NCBI GenBank assembly: GCA_038138625.1
Contig: JAYQEA010000002.1
Span: 34,412-98,411, forward strand
Length of the DNA: 64,000 nucleotides
Source: JAQXDR01 sp038138625
GTDB taxonomy: Bacteria; Pseudomonadota; Alphaproteobacteria; Rhodobacterales; Rhodobacteraceae
Direction of reading: 5' to 3'
This document shows, one piece after another, positions 53,923-61,794 of this stretch; position 1 is the first letter of the stretch; each line of letters begins with the position of its first letter. The notes beneath the pieces were generated by a model. That model was not told the origin of the DNA, ran no database searches, and saw only the letters and a list, made by a program, of their open reading frames with translations. The translations under genes and the position numbers were made by a program.

Positions 53923-54609
53923 ATGAAGGAAATTCGTCGAGTTTTGGGAATTGCGGTGAGTATTGCGTTTGTGATGGGCCTTGTTATCTGGGCTGTGCGC
54001 GGAACGCCGGTCTTTGGTCTGTCGCAGTCTTCGGTGGTTTGGACTGACGACATTCAGGAAGAATTAGCGCAGGTTTTGCCTTCGAACCTCGGTCCCGACC
54101 CATCCTTTAAACCGGAATTGTTTTCCGCGCGTCGCAGCAACCTGATGTCAGAGGCAGAAGCCTTTTGGGGTTCAGATGGCGCGCCACTTCATTCTGGGGA
54201 ATTGGTGGATGGTCGCAGCCAGATAGAGATTGCGAATTCCGGGACTGTACCTTTGCCATATATTGGAAATATAGCACCCATCGATTTTTCGGATTTGTTG
54301 GGGGTTGGATCCTATCGTGAATTGACACCGACGGGGTCGTCACTTTCGCTGACGGAACCGGCACCGCGCTCGGATACCCAGCCAAGGCAAGCCCCTTTGA
54401 AGATTACGGCTGATGTATCGCTGGAGCCGTTGCTGCGTCTGGACGGTTTTGATCTTGATCGGCTCGAATTTGCACTGTCTCGTGAAAACCTTACAAAAGT
54501 CGAAAAATTCCTCTGGATACCGGCGCTGCGCACCGCGCAAAGCAATCCGGTGATTTTAAAAGAGCAACTGAACCAGATCAGAAAAAGGTTTGGCTTCTGG
54601 CCGATCTAG
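53923..54609 (+). CDS. Unrecognised membrane-anchored protein
   Basis: A 228-residue protein with a short basic N-terminus, one membrane segment (about residues 7-25) and a periplasmic remainder rich in Ser, Pro and acidic residues, with no motif I can name. LEPLLRLDGFDLDRLEFALS and PVILKEQLNQIRKRFGF lie towards the end. The ATG at 53923 follows GAGGG; an ATG at 53866 would add 19 residues. It is divergent from infC and convergent with the reductase gene, so it seems to be alone. Confidence 0.7.
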   Translation: MKEIRRVLGIAVSIAFVMGLVIWAVRGTPVFGLSQSSVVWTDDIQEELAQVLPSNLGPDPSFKPELFSARRSNLMSEAEAFWGSDGAPLHSGELVDGRSQIEIANSGTVPLPYIGNIAPIDFSDLLGVGSYRELTPTGSSLSLTEPAPRSDTQPRQAPLKITADVSLEPLLRLDGFDLDRLEFALSRENLTKVEKFLWIPALRTAQSNPVILKEQLNQIRKRFGFWPI

Positions 54610-54612
54610 GTT

Positions 54613-54634
54613 GGCAAGCGACCGCGCGCTTGCC
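54613..54634 (+). terminator. Hairpin between convergent genes
   Basis: Perfect eight-base arms GGCAAGCG (54613-54620) and CGCTTGCC (54627-54634) with a six-base loop lie directly after the stop at 54609. The downstream T-content is moderate (TCTCTTTT from 54639), so termination is plausible for the plus-strand gene. Confidence 0.55.
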
Positions 54635-54686
54635 GTGGTCTCTTTTGGCCCCGGTGTTGCTTTGAACACAAATGCAAAGAGTTAGG

Positions 54687-55556
54687 TCAGTCCAAAAAGG
54701 CCTTTTCAACGACATAATGTCGGGGCGAAGAGTTCGCGCCTTCTTCAAGGCCGTAAGTTTCCAGCATCTCTTTAAGCTCAAGATTGAAGGCAAGGTTTCC
54801 ACAAATCATGGCGCGATCGGTATCGGGTGATAGGACCGGGACACCGAGGTCAGAAAACGCCTTACCGCTTCGCATGAGATCGGTGATCCGCCCCATGCAT
54901 GGGCTGTCTTCACGGGTGGTGGTGGGGTAATAGCGTAGCTTGGCAATATTTTCAGGCCCGATCAGTTCGGCCAGCATTTCGTCTTGACGAATGTCATCGA
55001 TTAATTGCGCCCCATATGTCAGCTCGCCCAATGCGCGACAGGTATGTGTAATGATGACTTCGTCGTAATCCTCGTAAGTCTGAGGGTCGCGCAGCAGCGA
55101 TGCGAAAGGGGCAAACCCCGTTCCTGTCGCAAAGAACCAAAGCCGCTTGCCGGGAAGCAAAGCGTCGTGCACCAACGTACCTACAGGCTTTGGTCGCAGT
55201 ATGACCTCATCGCCGGGTTTGATATGCTGCAACCGAGAGGTCAGCGGGCCATCTTGCACTTTGATCGAATAGAATTCCAGTTCGTCGTCCCAAGACGGCG
55301 ATGCGATGGAGTAGGCGCGTAAAATAGGTTTTGGTTTGCCGGTTTTCGGATGGGGGTCGCCCATCAATCCAATCATGACGAATTCGCCCGACCTAAATCT
55401 CAAGGACGCGGGTCGCGTCACCCTGAAAGAAAAAAGCCGATCAGTATAATGCTGTACTTGGGTGACCGTCTGTGCATCAGGCAGCACGGGCTTTTTGCCA
55501 TCTGGCTGCTTGGGGGTTGGCATAGGTGTATCGGTCACGTGAGACATCTCGTTCAT
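54687..55556 (-). CDS. fpr: Ferredoxin-NADP+ reductase
   Basis: A flavoprotein of about 289 residues of the bacterial Fpr type. The FAD-binding RAYSIASPSWDDELEFYSI is at about 80-98, the NADP loop FFATGTGFAPFASLLRDP at about 143-160, and the C-terminus ends YVVEKAFLD, as in bacterial FNRs. It exchanges electrons between NADPH and ferredoxin or flavodoxin. The start at 55556 is chosen because the upstream TTG at 55574 is weak; 55547 is also possible. It follows the DUF934 gene by about 100 bases, and may supply reduced ferredoxin to the sulfite reductase. Confidence 0.9.
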   Translation of the reverse strand: MNEMSHVTDTPMPTPKQPDGKKPVLPDAQTVTQVQHYTDRLFSFRVTRPASLRFRSGEFVMIGLMGDPHPKTGKPKPILRAYSIASPSWDDELEFYSIKVQDGPLTSRLQHIKPGDEVILRPKPVGTLVHDALLPGKRLWFFATGTGFAPFASLLRDPQTYEDYDEVIITHTCRALGELTYGAQLIDDIRQDEMLAELIGPENIAKLRYYPTTTREDSPCMGRITDLMRSGKAFSDLGVPVLSPDTDRAMICGNLAFNLELKEMLETYGLEEGANSSPRHYVVEKAFLD

Positions 55557-55654
55557 GGATTTTCGCCGCGGCAAACCTGCCCGACGCCTCGGATTTAGCG
55601 TTGATTGGGATCAATAGGAAGAGCGGTATGCGGATTAGGCCATCTTTGTAAGCA

Positions 55655-56056
55655 TTAACCGCGTAATCGTGCTTGATAGTCATGGGGGCGCCAGGCTGCG
55701 CGGTCGATCCAGTCGGGCTCCGGCTGACGTTTGGCAAGATCATCGTCGATCTCGATCTCGTCGAATCCGGCACGGCGGGCCATGGCATATTGATCTGCAA
55801 TAACATGTCCGCTGGCCCGCAGACGCCCGCGGTATCCATGCAGGCGTAACAGGCGCGCAAGTGTAAATCCGCGGCCATCAGCAAAACTCGGGAACGAGAT
55901 CTTGATTATCTCGATAGCGTCCAAAGAGGCCGAGTGAAACGTGGCTGGATCTGTATCAGACGGCATATGCAGGGCGGGGCCGGTTTCGCCCCAGCTTTGA
56001 AAAGAGCCGGTCCACGTATCAGACGCAAATCCCTGATCGGTAATGATTACAGCCAT
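55655..56056 (-). CDS. DUF934 protein of the sulfite reduction operon
   Basis: A 133-residue protein with HSASLDAIEIIKISFPSFADGRGFTLARLL, the core of the DUF934 family, and RGRLRASGHVIADQYAMARRAGFDEIEI. These proteins are found next to sulfite reductase and APS reductase genes in proteobacteria; the role is unproven. The start at 56056 follows GGAGGAG and lies inside the end of cysH (10-base overlap). Confidence 0.86.
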   Translation of the reverse strand: MAVIITDQGFASDTWTGSFQSWGETGPALHMPSDTDPATFHSASLDAIEIIKISFPSFADGRGFTLARLLRLHGYRGRLRASGHVIADQYAMARRAGFDEIEIDDDLAKRQPEPDWIDRAAWRPHDYQARLRG

Positions 56057-56787
56057 TGTGGGCTCCTCCGAGTTAATGTCGTGGCTTGTGGCAGGTGGAT
56101 CCCGCATTCGGTTTTGGCCTGTTCACGCCAACGTCCCGCGCGGGGATTTTCGTTTTTTTGAACCGCCGATGTACATGGCGCGCAGCCAATCGACGGGTAC
56201 CCTCGGTTCACCAAAGGGTGCCGCGGGAGAGTATGGCGTACGAAATACGCATCGACTTGGTCAGGTGTCCAAAACGCAAGCGGATTTAATTTTACTCTTT
56301 TCGTTGCACCGTCCTGTTCAAAATATTTCAGGTGCTGTCGCGTGTCGGATTGATAGCGTTTCCGACCCGTGATCCATCCGTCAAATGCACTAAGAGCAGC
56401 CATCAACGGCTCTGTCTTTCGGAGATTACAACAGCGGTTGGCATCGCTCATCCGAAGGGTGTCGCGGGGGTCCTGTTCGGCCAGACGTTCTGGTTTTGCT
56501 TGCAAGACGCGCACATTGGTCAGACCCAGAATGTCACACAGGCGCCGTTGATACTCCAAGGTTTCCGGAAATAAGAGGTGCGTGTCCAGAAACAAGATCG
56601 GCGTCTGTGTTCGGATTTGTGCAATGAGGTGCAATAGAACTGCGGATTCGGCCCCGAAGCTTGATACCATCGCCAATTCGCCAGCGACCCGTTCAACAAG
56701 CGCTGCGTGCAGAACGTCCTGCGCTGTTGCACCTTGGAAAGATGTATTGAGCGCGTCAGGCTGCATCGGCTTGTTCCGACGCGCCAT
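56047..56787 (-). CDS. cysH: Adenylyl-sulfate (APS) reductase, assimilatory
   Basis: A 246-residue PP-loop reductase with SSFGAESAVLLHL (about residues 42-54). Two cysteine pairs, in RCCNLRKTEPL (about 118) and GCAPCTS (about 201), mark the [4Fe-4S] type that uses adenosine 5'-phosphosulfate rather than PAPS, and the catalytic Cys lies in ECGIHL near the end. It reduces activated sulfate to sulfite. Start 56787 overlaps the sulfite reductase gene by 32 bases; an in-frame ATG at 56766 would also serve. Confidence 0.9.
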   Translation of the reverse strand: MARRNKPMQPDALNTSFQGATAQDVLHAALVERVAGELAMVSSFGAESAVLLHLIAQIRTQTPILFLDTHLLFPETLEYQRRLCDILGLTNVRVLQAKPERLAEQDPRDTLRMSDANRCCNLRKTEPLMAALSAFDGWITGRKRYQSDTRQHLKYFEQDGATKRVKLNPLAFWTPDQVDAYFVRHTLPRHPLVNRGYPSIGCAPCTSAVQKNENPRAGRWREQAKTECGIHLPQATTLTRRSPQWL

Positions 56788-58423
56788 AAAGAACAGCCTT
56801 GAAGGGCGCCATCCCGCACCGGTTGTAGCATTGCAAAAATGTCTCTTGTGGATCTTGGCGCAGGTCTAGATAGGCGGTGATCACTCTCTCTATAGCGGGC
56901 ACAATTTCTGTTGAAGAGAACCCGGGACCGGTTCTTTTTCCAATCGCTGCCGTTTCGGTATGGTCTCCACCCAAAGTGATCTGATAGGTCTCTGTGCCGG
57001 CACGGTCCAGACCGAGGATACCGATGTGGCCCACATGATGATGTCCACAGGCATTGATACAGCCTGAGATCTTGATCTTGAGATCCCCGATGTCGTGTTC
57101 GTTGCCAAGTTCGTCAAACCTTGTTGCAATCTCTTGAGCGATCGGGATAGAGCGTGCGGTCGCCAAAGCGCAGTAGTCCATGCCCGGACACGCGATGATG
57201 TCTGATACCAAACCGATATTGGCCGTTGCCAGCCCATGCTGTTGTAAAATGGCAAAGATCGTGGGCAGATTTGACTTGTGAACATGTGGTAAAACAATGT
57301 TTTGCTCATGGCTGACCCTCAGCTCATTGTGGCCAAAACGCTCGGCCAGATCGGCCATGGCGCGCATCTGATCCGAGGTTGCATCACCCGGTGTTTGCCC
57401 GTGGGCCTTCAGACTGATCTGCGCAATGACGTAGCCCGGGGCTCGATGCGAGGAGGTGTTTGTATCTACCCACGACCGGAAAACCGGATCGCGTTTATAG
57501 GCCAGATCGAACGGGGTGGTGTCTTGGGTGACAAAGGCGGGTGCGGCGAAATCCTTTGAGATCCGTGCCAGATGCGTTGCGTCCACGCCGGTAAACTGGG
57601 ATCTCAGCAATGTAAAACGGTCCTCGACCATGTCGCGAATGGCATCGATCCCGTGTTCATGGACTGTGATTTTAATGCGTGATTTGTATTTGTTATCGCG
57701 CCGTCCAAGCAGGTTCCAAACAGACACCACAGCCTCTGTATAGGGCAACAAATCCTCTTGCGGGAGAAAGTCTCGCAGGACCTTGCCGATCATCGGTGTG
57801 CGTCCCATACCACCGCCGACGATAACCTCAAAACCGATGACGCCGTCACGCTTTATCATGCGCAATCCAATGTCATGGGCACGCGTGACGGCGCGGTCAT
57901 TAGGGCTTCCGGTGACAGCAATCTTGAACTTGCGGGGTAGAAACTGAAATTCAGGATGGTCGGTGGACCATTGGCGCAAAAGTTCTGCAACGGGGCGTGG
58001 ATCGGCCAGCTCGTCCTGTGCAGCGCCGGCAAAGTGATCTGCGGTCACATTCCGGATTGTGTTGCCAGAAGTTTGAATGGCGTGCATCTGCACGTCGGCC
58101 AAAGCGTCCAGCATGTCCGGCACGTCGCGCAGTCGTGGCCAGTTGAACTGAATATTTTGTCGGGTGGTGAAGTGGCCGTAGCCTTTGTCCCAGGTATCTG
58201 CGATCATGGCCAACTGACGCATTTGCCGACCGCTCATTGTTCCATAGGGCACTGCGACGCGCAGCATATATGCATGCAACTGAAGATACAGACCGTTCAT
58301 CAGGCGCAGGGGCTTGAATTCGTCTTCCGTCAGATGGCCTGCGATGCGGCGTTCGACCTGTGCGCGGAATTGACGATTACGTTCGGTGACAAAAGCGGCG
58401 TCAAAATCAGAATAACTGTACAT
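56756..58423 (-). CDS. Sulfite reductase hemoprotein (nitrite/sulfite reductase family)
   Basis: A 555-residue siroheme and [4Fe-4S] enzyme. The repeated reductase fold includes RQNIQFNWPRLRDVP and HEQNIVLPHV, and the cluster ligands are the four cysteines in CPGMDYC (about 421-427) and SGCINACGHHHVGHIG (about 461-476). In this operon it reduces sulfite to sulfide. The form is the ferredoxin-type single chain, with no cysJ flavoprotein beside it. The start at 58423 follows AAAGGAT. An assimilatory nitrite reductase role is less likely, given cysH. Confidence 0.88.
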   Translation of the reverse strand: MYSYSDFDAAFVTERNRQFRAQVERRIAGHLTEDEFKPLRLMNGLYLQLHAYMLRVAVPYGTMSGRQMRQLAMIADTWDKGYGHFTTRQNIQFNWPRLRDVPDMLDALADVQMHAIQTSGNTIRNVTADHFAGAAQDELADPRPVAELLRQWSTDHPEFQFLPRKFKIAVTGSPNDRAVTRAHDIGLRMIKRDGVIGFEVIVGGGMGRTPMIGKVLRDFLPQEDLLPYTEAVVSVWNLLGRRDNKYKSRIKITVHEHGIDAIRDMVEDRFTLLRSQFTGVDATHLARISKDFAAPAFVTQDTTPFDLAYKRDPVFRSWVDTNTSSHRAPGYVIAQISLKAHGQTPGDATSDQMRAMADLAERFGHNELRVSHEQNIVLPHVHKSNLPTIFAILQQHGLATANIGLVSDIIACPGMDYCALATARSIPIAQEIATRFDELGNEHDIGDLKIKISGCINACGHHHVGHIGILGLDRAGTETYQITLGGDHTETAAIGKRTGPGFSSTEIVPAIERVITAYLDLRQDPQETFLQCYNRCGMAPFKAVLYGASEQADAA

Positions 58424-58477
58424 GAATTTTGTATCCTTTGAGTGTTCGCAAAAGCGCACAAGCGCGGGCGACCGGAC

Positions 58478-58768
58478 TTAGGACGCAGCCTGTTTTCCGT
58501 GATGATAGTTCGATGGGCCACGACGCCGAAAATCTTCTCGAAAATGGACTGGTTCGGGGCCTGTCAGGGTCACATCGGCCAAATAAATCCCAACCGCATT
58601 GGCATGGCGCTGACTGTCAGCAAGGCGTTTGTCCGCCTGATCGGTATCGGTTACGACATATGCTTCATGCAGATGGCGCGACCACTGGTTATCGGCTGTC
58701 AGATAAATCACATCCCCTTCCAGTAAGTCGTTTGCGGTGACAACCTTGGGAACAAATGCACGGGCCAT
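58478..58768 (-). CDS. DUF2849 protein
   Basis: A 96-residue protein, mostly beta, with VVTANDLLEGDVIYLTADNQWS and HEAYVVTDTDQADKRLADSQ. It fits DUF2849, a family encoded beside sulfite reductase in alphaproteobacteria and of unknown role. The start at 58768 follows GAGGAG and shares a base with the cobA stop (TGATG). The start at 58825 would lie inside cobA. Confidence 0.84.
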   Translation of the reverse strand: MARAFVPKVVTANDLLEGDVIYLTADNQWSRHLHEAYVVTDTDQADKRLADSQRHANAVGIYLADVTLTGPEPVHFREDFRRRGPSNYHHGKQAAS

Positions 58769-59529
58769 CAGGCGAACTCCTCTAACAGAATTGCAGGCAA
58801 AGATGCGGCGGCTTTGCGTGGGCAAAGGCCGAAAAGGATGACGGCAGGGCCATCTAGATGGGCCTCTTCCAGAGTATTGGCCAAATCGTACAACGTGGTG
58901 GATAGCGTACGCTGGGTCTGCCGTGATGCATTTTCAACGACCGTGATCGGGGTCGCGGGGGCAGCTCCGAAAATCATAAGTCTGCCTTGCAAAAACCGCG
59001 CTGCACGCTTGCCCATATAGATGGCAGCGACTTGTCCCGGTGCGGCTAGGCTGCGCCAGTCGTGTTCTGCAAAGCCTGCTACATCGTGGCCGGTCAGTAT
59101 CCGCAGGGACGCATTGCGCCCGCGTTGTGTCAGGCTTTGGCCGATACCTGCAGCGGCGGCCGATGCTGCTGTGATCCCTGGAAGAATTGTAAAGTCCAGT
59201 CCTGCTGACTGGATCGCTTCGATTTCTTCGTCCAGTCGGGCAAAGATCGTCGGGTCCCCGGCCTTCAGCCGCACCACACGCTGGCCTTTTTCAGCTTCGG
59301 CCACGAGACGTGCGTTTATGTCGGGTTGTGGGGTGTGATGGCCAAAACCCATCTTGCCCACATCTATCCGTCTGCCAGTGATGAGTGCAATGATGTCAGG
59401 TGATACCAACCGGTCATGTAACACCACGTCAGCCTCTTGCAGTGCGCGCAAGACGCCCAGCGTCAACATATCAGGATCGCCCGGGCCGGAGCCTGCGAAT
59501 GTGATTGGAAAGATGGGGCGACGTGACAT
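58768..59529 (-). CDS. cobA: Uroporphyrinogen-III C-methyltransferase
   Basis: A 253-residue SUMT with PITFAGSGPGDPDMLTLGVL at the N-terminus, LKAGDPTIFARLDEEIEA (about 88-105), and PGITAASAAAAGIG. It methylates uroporphyrinogen III to precorrin-2, the precursor of siroheme needed by the sulfite reductase encoded in the same operon. It has no dehydrogenase/ferrochelatase domain, so another protein must finish siroheme. The start is 59529; ATG 59547 would add six residues. The symbol is used for the SUMT family; the role here is siroheme. Confidence 0.9.
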   Translation of the reverse strand: MSRRPIFPITFAGSGPGDPDMLTLGVLRALQEADVVLHDRLVSPDIIALITGRRIDVGKMGFGHHTPQPDINARLVAEAEKGQRVVRLKAGDPTIFARLDEEIEAIQSAGLDFTILPGITAASAAAAGIGQSLTQRGRNASLRILTGHDVAGFAEHDWRSLAAPGQVAAIYMGKRAARFLQGRLMIFGAAPATPITVVENASRQTQRTLSTTLYDLANTLEEAHLDGPAVILFGLCPRKAAASLPAILLEEFA

Positions 59530-59559
59530 GACCAAAAGCCTCTGCATCAATTTTCTCTG

Positions 59560-59631
59560 TGATCTAATTTAGGAAATTTTCCCTATTGTGCGCTAGTATG
59601 TTGATCAAATAAGAACCTATGATCTAATTTA
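59560..59631. promoter_or_regulatory. Two direct repeats TGATCTAATTTA in the divergent cobA-lrp promoter
   Basis: The 12-base sequence TGATCTAATTTA occurs exactly at 59560-59571 and 59620-59631, 60 bases apart, with a related TTGATCAAAT between (59601). AT-rich repeats at helical spacing before an Lrp-type gene suggest binding sites of that regulator, controlling both itself and the sulfur operon. Confidence 0.6.
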
Positions 59632-59682
59632 AGGTAGATATGCAAAGATTTGTTCTGAAATTCATGGATAGGGCGAATAGGT

Positions 59683-60138
59683 ATGCGGATAGATGAATTA
59701 GATCGGAAAATCCTTGCAGAGCTACAGCGCGATGCAGCGCAGTCGCTCGACGATATTGCGCGGAGCGTGGGCAGTTCAAAGACACCGGTCTGGAACCGGA
59801 TCCGAAAAATGCGCGAGGCAGGCGTCATCGGTGCACACACCGTCGTGCTCAATGCTGATGCACTTGGTTTCGAGGCCTGTTTTTTTGTTCTGATCCGCAC
59901 GTCAGAGCATGAGGCCGTGTGGCAGCAGCGGTTCCTAAAGGCTTTGCAGGACAGACCCGAGGTGCAAGAGGCGCACAGGCTGGCGGGTGACATTGATTAC
60001 ATTCTGAAGGTGCGGGTCAGAAACGCGCGAGCCTATGACGAGTTTTATCAGGCACTTATCTCTGAAGTCCGCGTCTATAACGTGACGGCGCTTTTGTCGA
60101 TGGAAGAGCTGAAATCCACAAACGCGTTGCCGTTGTAG
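59683..60138 (+). CDS. Lrp/AsnC-family transcriptional regulator
   Basis: A 151-residue regulator with an N-terminal winged helix (LDRKILAELQRDAAQSLDDI and SVGSSKTPVWNRIRKM, about residues 5-45) and a C-terminal RAM domain that binds small ligands. It is divergent from cobA and the sulfite reduction operon, so control of sulfur assimilation, perhaps by cysteine or a related amino acid, is likely but not shown. The repeats in the intergenic region fit autoregulation. Confidence 0.88.
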   Translation: MRIDELDRKILAELQRDAAQSLDDIARSVGSSKTPVWNRIRKMREAGVIGAHTVVLNADALGFEACFFVLIRTSEHEAVWQQRFLKALQDRPEVQEAHRLAGDIDYILKVRVRNARAYDEFYQALISEVRVYNVTALLSMEELKSTNALPL

Positions 60139-60156
60139 ACCACACCCTAGCAAAAG

Positions 60157-60179
60157 GAGCGCTTCCGCGCGCTCTTTTT
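60157..60179 (+). terminator. Intrinsic terminator of the Lrp-type gene
   Basis: GAGCGC (60157-60162), a six-base loop and GCGCTC (60169-60174) followed by TTTTT, 18 bases after the stop. It also separates this gene from the convergent P450 gene. Confidence 0.82.
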
Positions 60180-60216
60180 CAGAGATCACAGCCGTGTCGC
60201 GGTAATCGAATTACGA

Positions 60217-61383
60217 TCATTGATGTACAATCAATGATTTGAGCCCATGGAAATGATAGGTGTCGGCGTATACTGGCGCCGCGCTCAGGCGTAGGTTCGG
60301 GCAACGTGCAAATAACACTGGAAGCGCGATTTGCATTTCCAATCGCGCAAGCGGTGCGCCAACACAAAAATGTAATCCGCCACCAAATGCTGTGTGCGGT
60401 TTTGCTGCGCGCGTTATGTCGAAGCGTTGCGGGTCCGTATATTGCGCCGGGTCCCGGCCGGCTGCACCCAGTAAAAGCGCGATTTCATCCCCACGCTTGA
60501 GCGGTGTGCCACAATATGTTCCGTCCTCGTAAACATACCGCGTGAACATGTGGAGTGGAGGGTCGTAGCGCAAGATCTCTTCGACGGCGGCTGCGGCTGT
60601 ATCGCTCTGAACCGTCAATCCCCGCTGCAAAAGCTGTGCAAGACCGTTGCCGATGGCGTGAACCGTCGCCTCATGTCCGGCGTTCAATAGCAGGATGCAG
60701 GTTGTTATAAGCTCGTCTGTGTTCAGCCGATCCCCATCGGCCTCGGCCGCCAAAAGGTGGGTGATCAAATCATCACGGGGATCTGTTCGACGGGTTTCTG
60801 CATAATCCCGCAGAAAGTCTGTGAATTCTTGTGCGGCAGTGGCAGCGGCCTCTTCGATTGTGCGGTTTCTGCGGGCCATATACATGGACACCATGGCGTG
60901 GGACCATGCCAAAAGTTGTGGCGCCATATCTTCGGGAACGCCCAAAAGCCGCGCGATCACGCGCACGGGAATTATTTGCGCGTAGGCTGTCAAAAGGTCG
61001 ATATCTCCCTTGGGGAATTTATCGATAAGCTCGTGACACAACGCAGTGATTTCTGGTCCAAGTTCAGCAATACGGCGCGAGGTGAATGCGCGCAAAACCA
61101 GTCCCCTCAAGCGCGTATGGCGAGGGGGCTCAAGCTCGAGCATAGAGTGCGCCTCAACTGCATAGAAGGGCTCGAGGTGAGGGGGGACTTGTGCCGCGGA
61201 CAGGGGCGTCCGGCCTAATCGTTTGTCGCGAAACAACGCATGCACATCGCTATGGCGAACGGCACATGGCAGCGCGTAGTCGTCCCACCATACAAGCCCC
61301 GGGTTTTGCCGCAGAGTGTCATAGAAGGGATAGGGGTTCTGCACAAAGTCGGGGTCTGTGGGAGATTGTGTCGCGTGTATCAT
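60217..61383 (-). CDS. Cytochrome P450
   Basis: A 388-residue soluble class I P450. The oxygen-activation helix has LLNAGHEATVHAIG (about residues 229-242), the ExxR motif is EEILR (about 268), and the heme ligand loop FGGGLHFCVGAPLARLEM (Cys near 340) is clear. It needs a separate ferredoxin and reductase; fpr at 54687 could take part. The substrate is unknown. No ferredoxin gene is beside it. Confidence 0.92.
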   Translation of the reverse strand: MIHATQSPTDPDFVQNPYPFYDTLRQNPGLVWWDDYALPCAVRHSDVHALFRDKRLGRTPLSAAQVPPHLEPFYAVEAHSMLELEPPRHTRLRGLVLRAFTSRRIAELGPEITALCHELIDKFPKGDIDLLTAYAQIIPVRVIARLLGVPEDMAPQLLAWSHAMVSMYMARRNRTIEEAAATAAQEFTDFLRDYAETRRTDPRDDLITHLLAAEADGDRLNTDELITTCILLLNAGHEATVHAIGNGLAQLLQRGLTVQSDTAAAAVEEILRYDPPLHMFTRYVYEDGTYCGTPLKRGDEIALLLGAAGRDPAQYTDPQRFDITRAAKPHTAFGGGLHFCVGAPLARLEMQIALPVLFARCPNLRLSAAPVYADTYHFHGLKSLIVHQ

Positions 61384-61493
61384 TCACACAGGGTTACGCG
61401 ACCCGCCAGCAATGGCAAGGAGGAAAGGTCACCTCTGATGTTGGTTTTTTCTGTCTTGCCCATCAATGGCTAAATATGGGGTAATTTGCGGGG

Positions 61494-61521
61494 TTGTTCG
61501 ATTGTGATGACTATATATAGT
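61494..61521 (+). promoter_or_regulatory. Candidate promoter of the structured RNA
   Basis: TTGTTC at 61494-61499 and TATAGT at 61516-61521 with a 16-base spacer resemble a sigma-70 promoter. Transcription would begin near 61528 and run through the structured region to the terminator at 61714. The 61384-61493 part upstream shows nothing else I can name. Confidence 0.45.
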
Positions 61522-61527
61522 GAACGC

Positions 61528-61738
61528 AACGGATCACGGTGATGGAGATTGCATGCCTATGGAAGGGTGTCGTTCAAAGCGGTGGAGAGAGCCCGGAACC
61601 CGCATGCGCGATGTGCTCCATGCAGTGCATCCGCTCAGTCCTTGGTCGCAGTCCCTTTGTCAGCGAGTTGCTTGGCGGCACCCTTTGAGGGAATGTCCTA
61701 CAAATACCTACCGGCGCGTTTCACCACGCGCTTTTTTT
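61528..61738 (+). ncRNA. Candidate structured RNA, possibly 6S RNA
   Basis: The stretch is bounded by a promoter-like element and a strong terminator and has no supported protein. AAGGGTG (61563-61569) can pair with CACCCTT (61679-61685), with further pairing inward (AAGC/GCTT), enclosing about 110 bases. The order GGGTGTCGTTCAAAGCGG and TTGCTTGGCGGCACCC resembles the closing stem of 6S RNA, which mimics an open promoter and binds sigma-70 RNA polymerase. The resemblance was judged by eye, and exact ends are unknown. Alternatively it is a leader of the HNH gene 57 bases downstream. Confidence 0.42.
61714..61738 (+). terminator. Intrinsic terminator after the structured RNA
   Basis: GCGCGT (61714-61719), a six-base loop and ACGCGC (61726-61731) followed by seven T. 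It lies upstream of the HNH gene and would end the RNA, or act as an attenuator of that gene. Confidence 0.85.
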
Positions 61739-61794
61739 GTGCCCGCCAGCAAAGCCAAAGAGGTCCATGTCGCGTTTACAAAGAACGGTTTGTC

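Noticed and set aside
61540..61740. Glycine riboswitch or SRP RNA in place of 6S RNA
   Set aside because: A GGAGAG motif is present, but the matching conserved loop of the glycine riboswitch and the SRP GGAAG core in its proper context are not.
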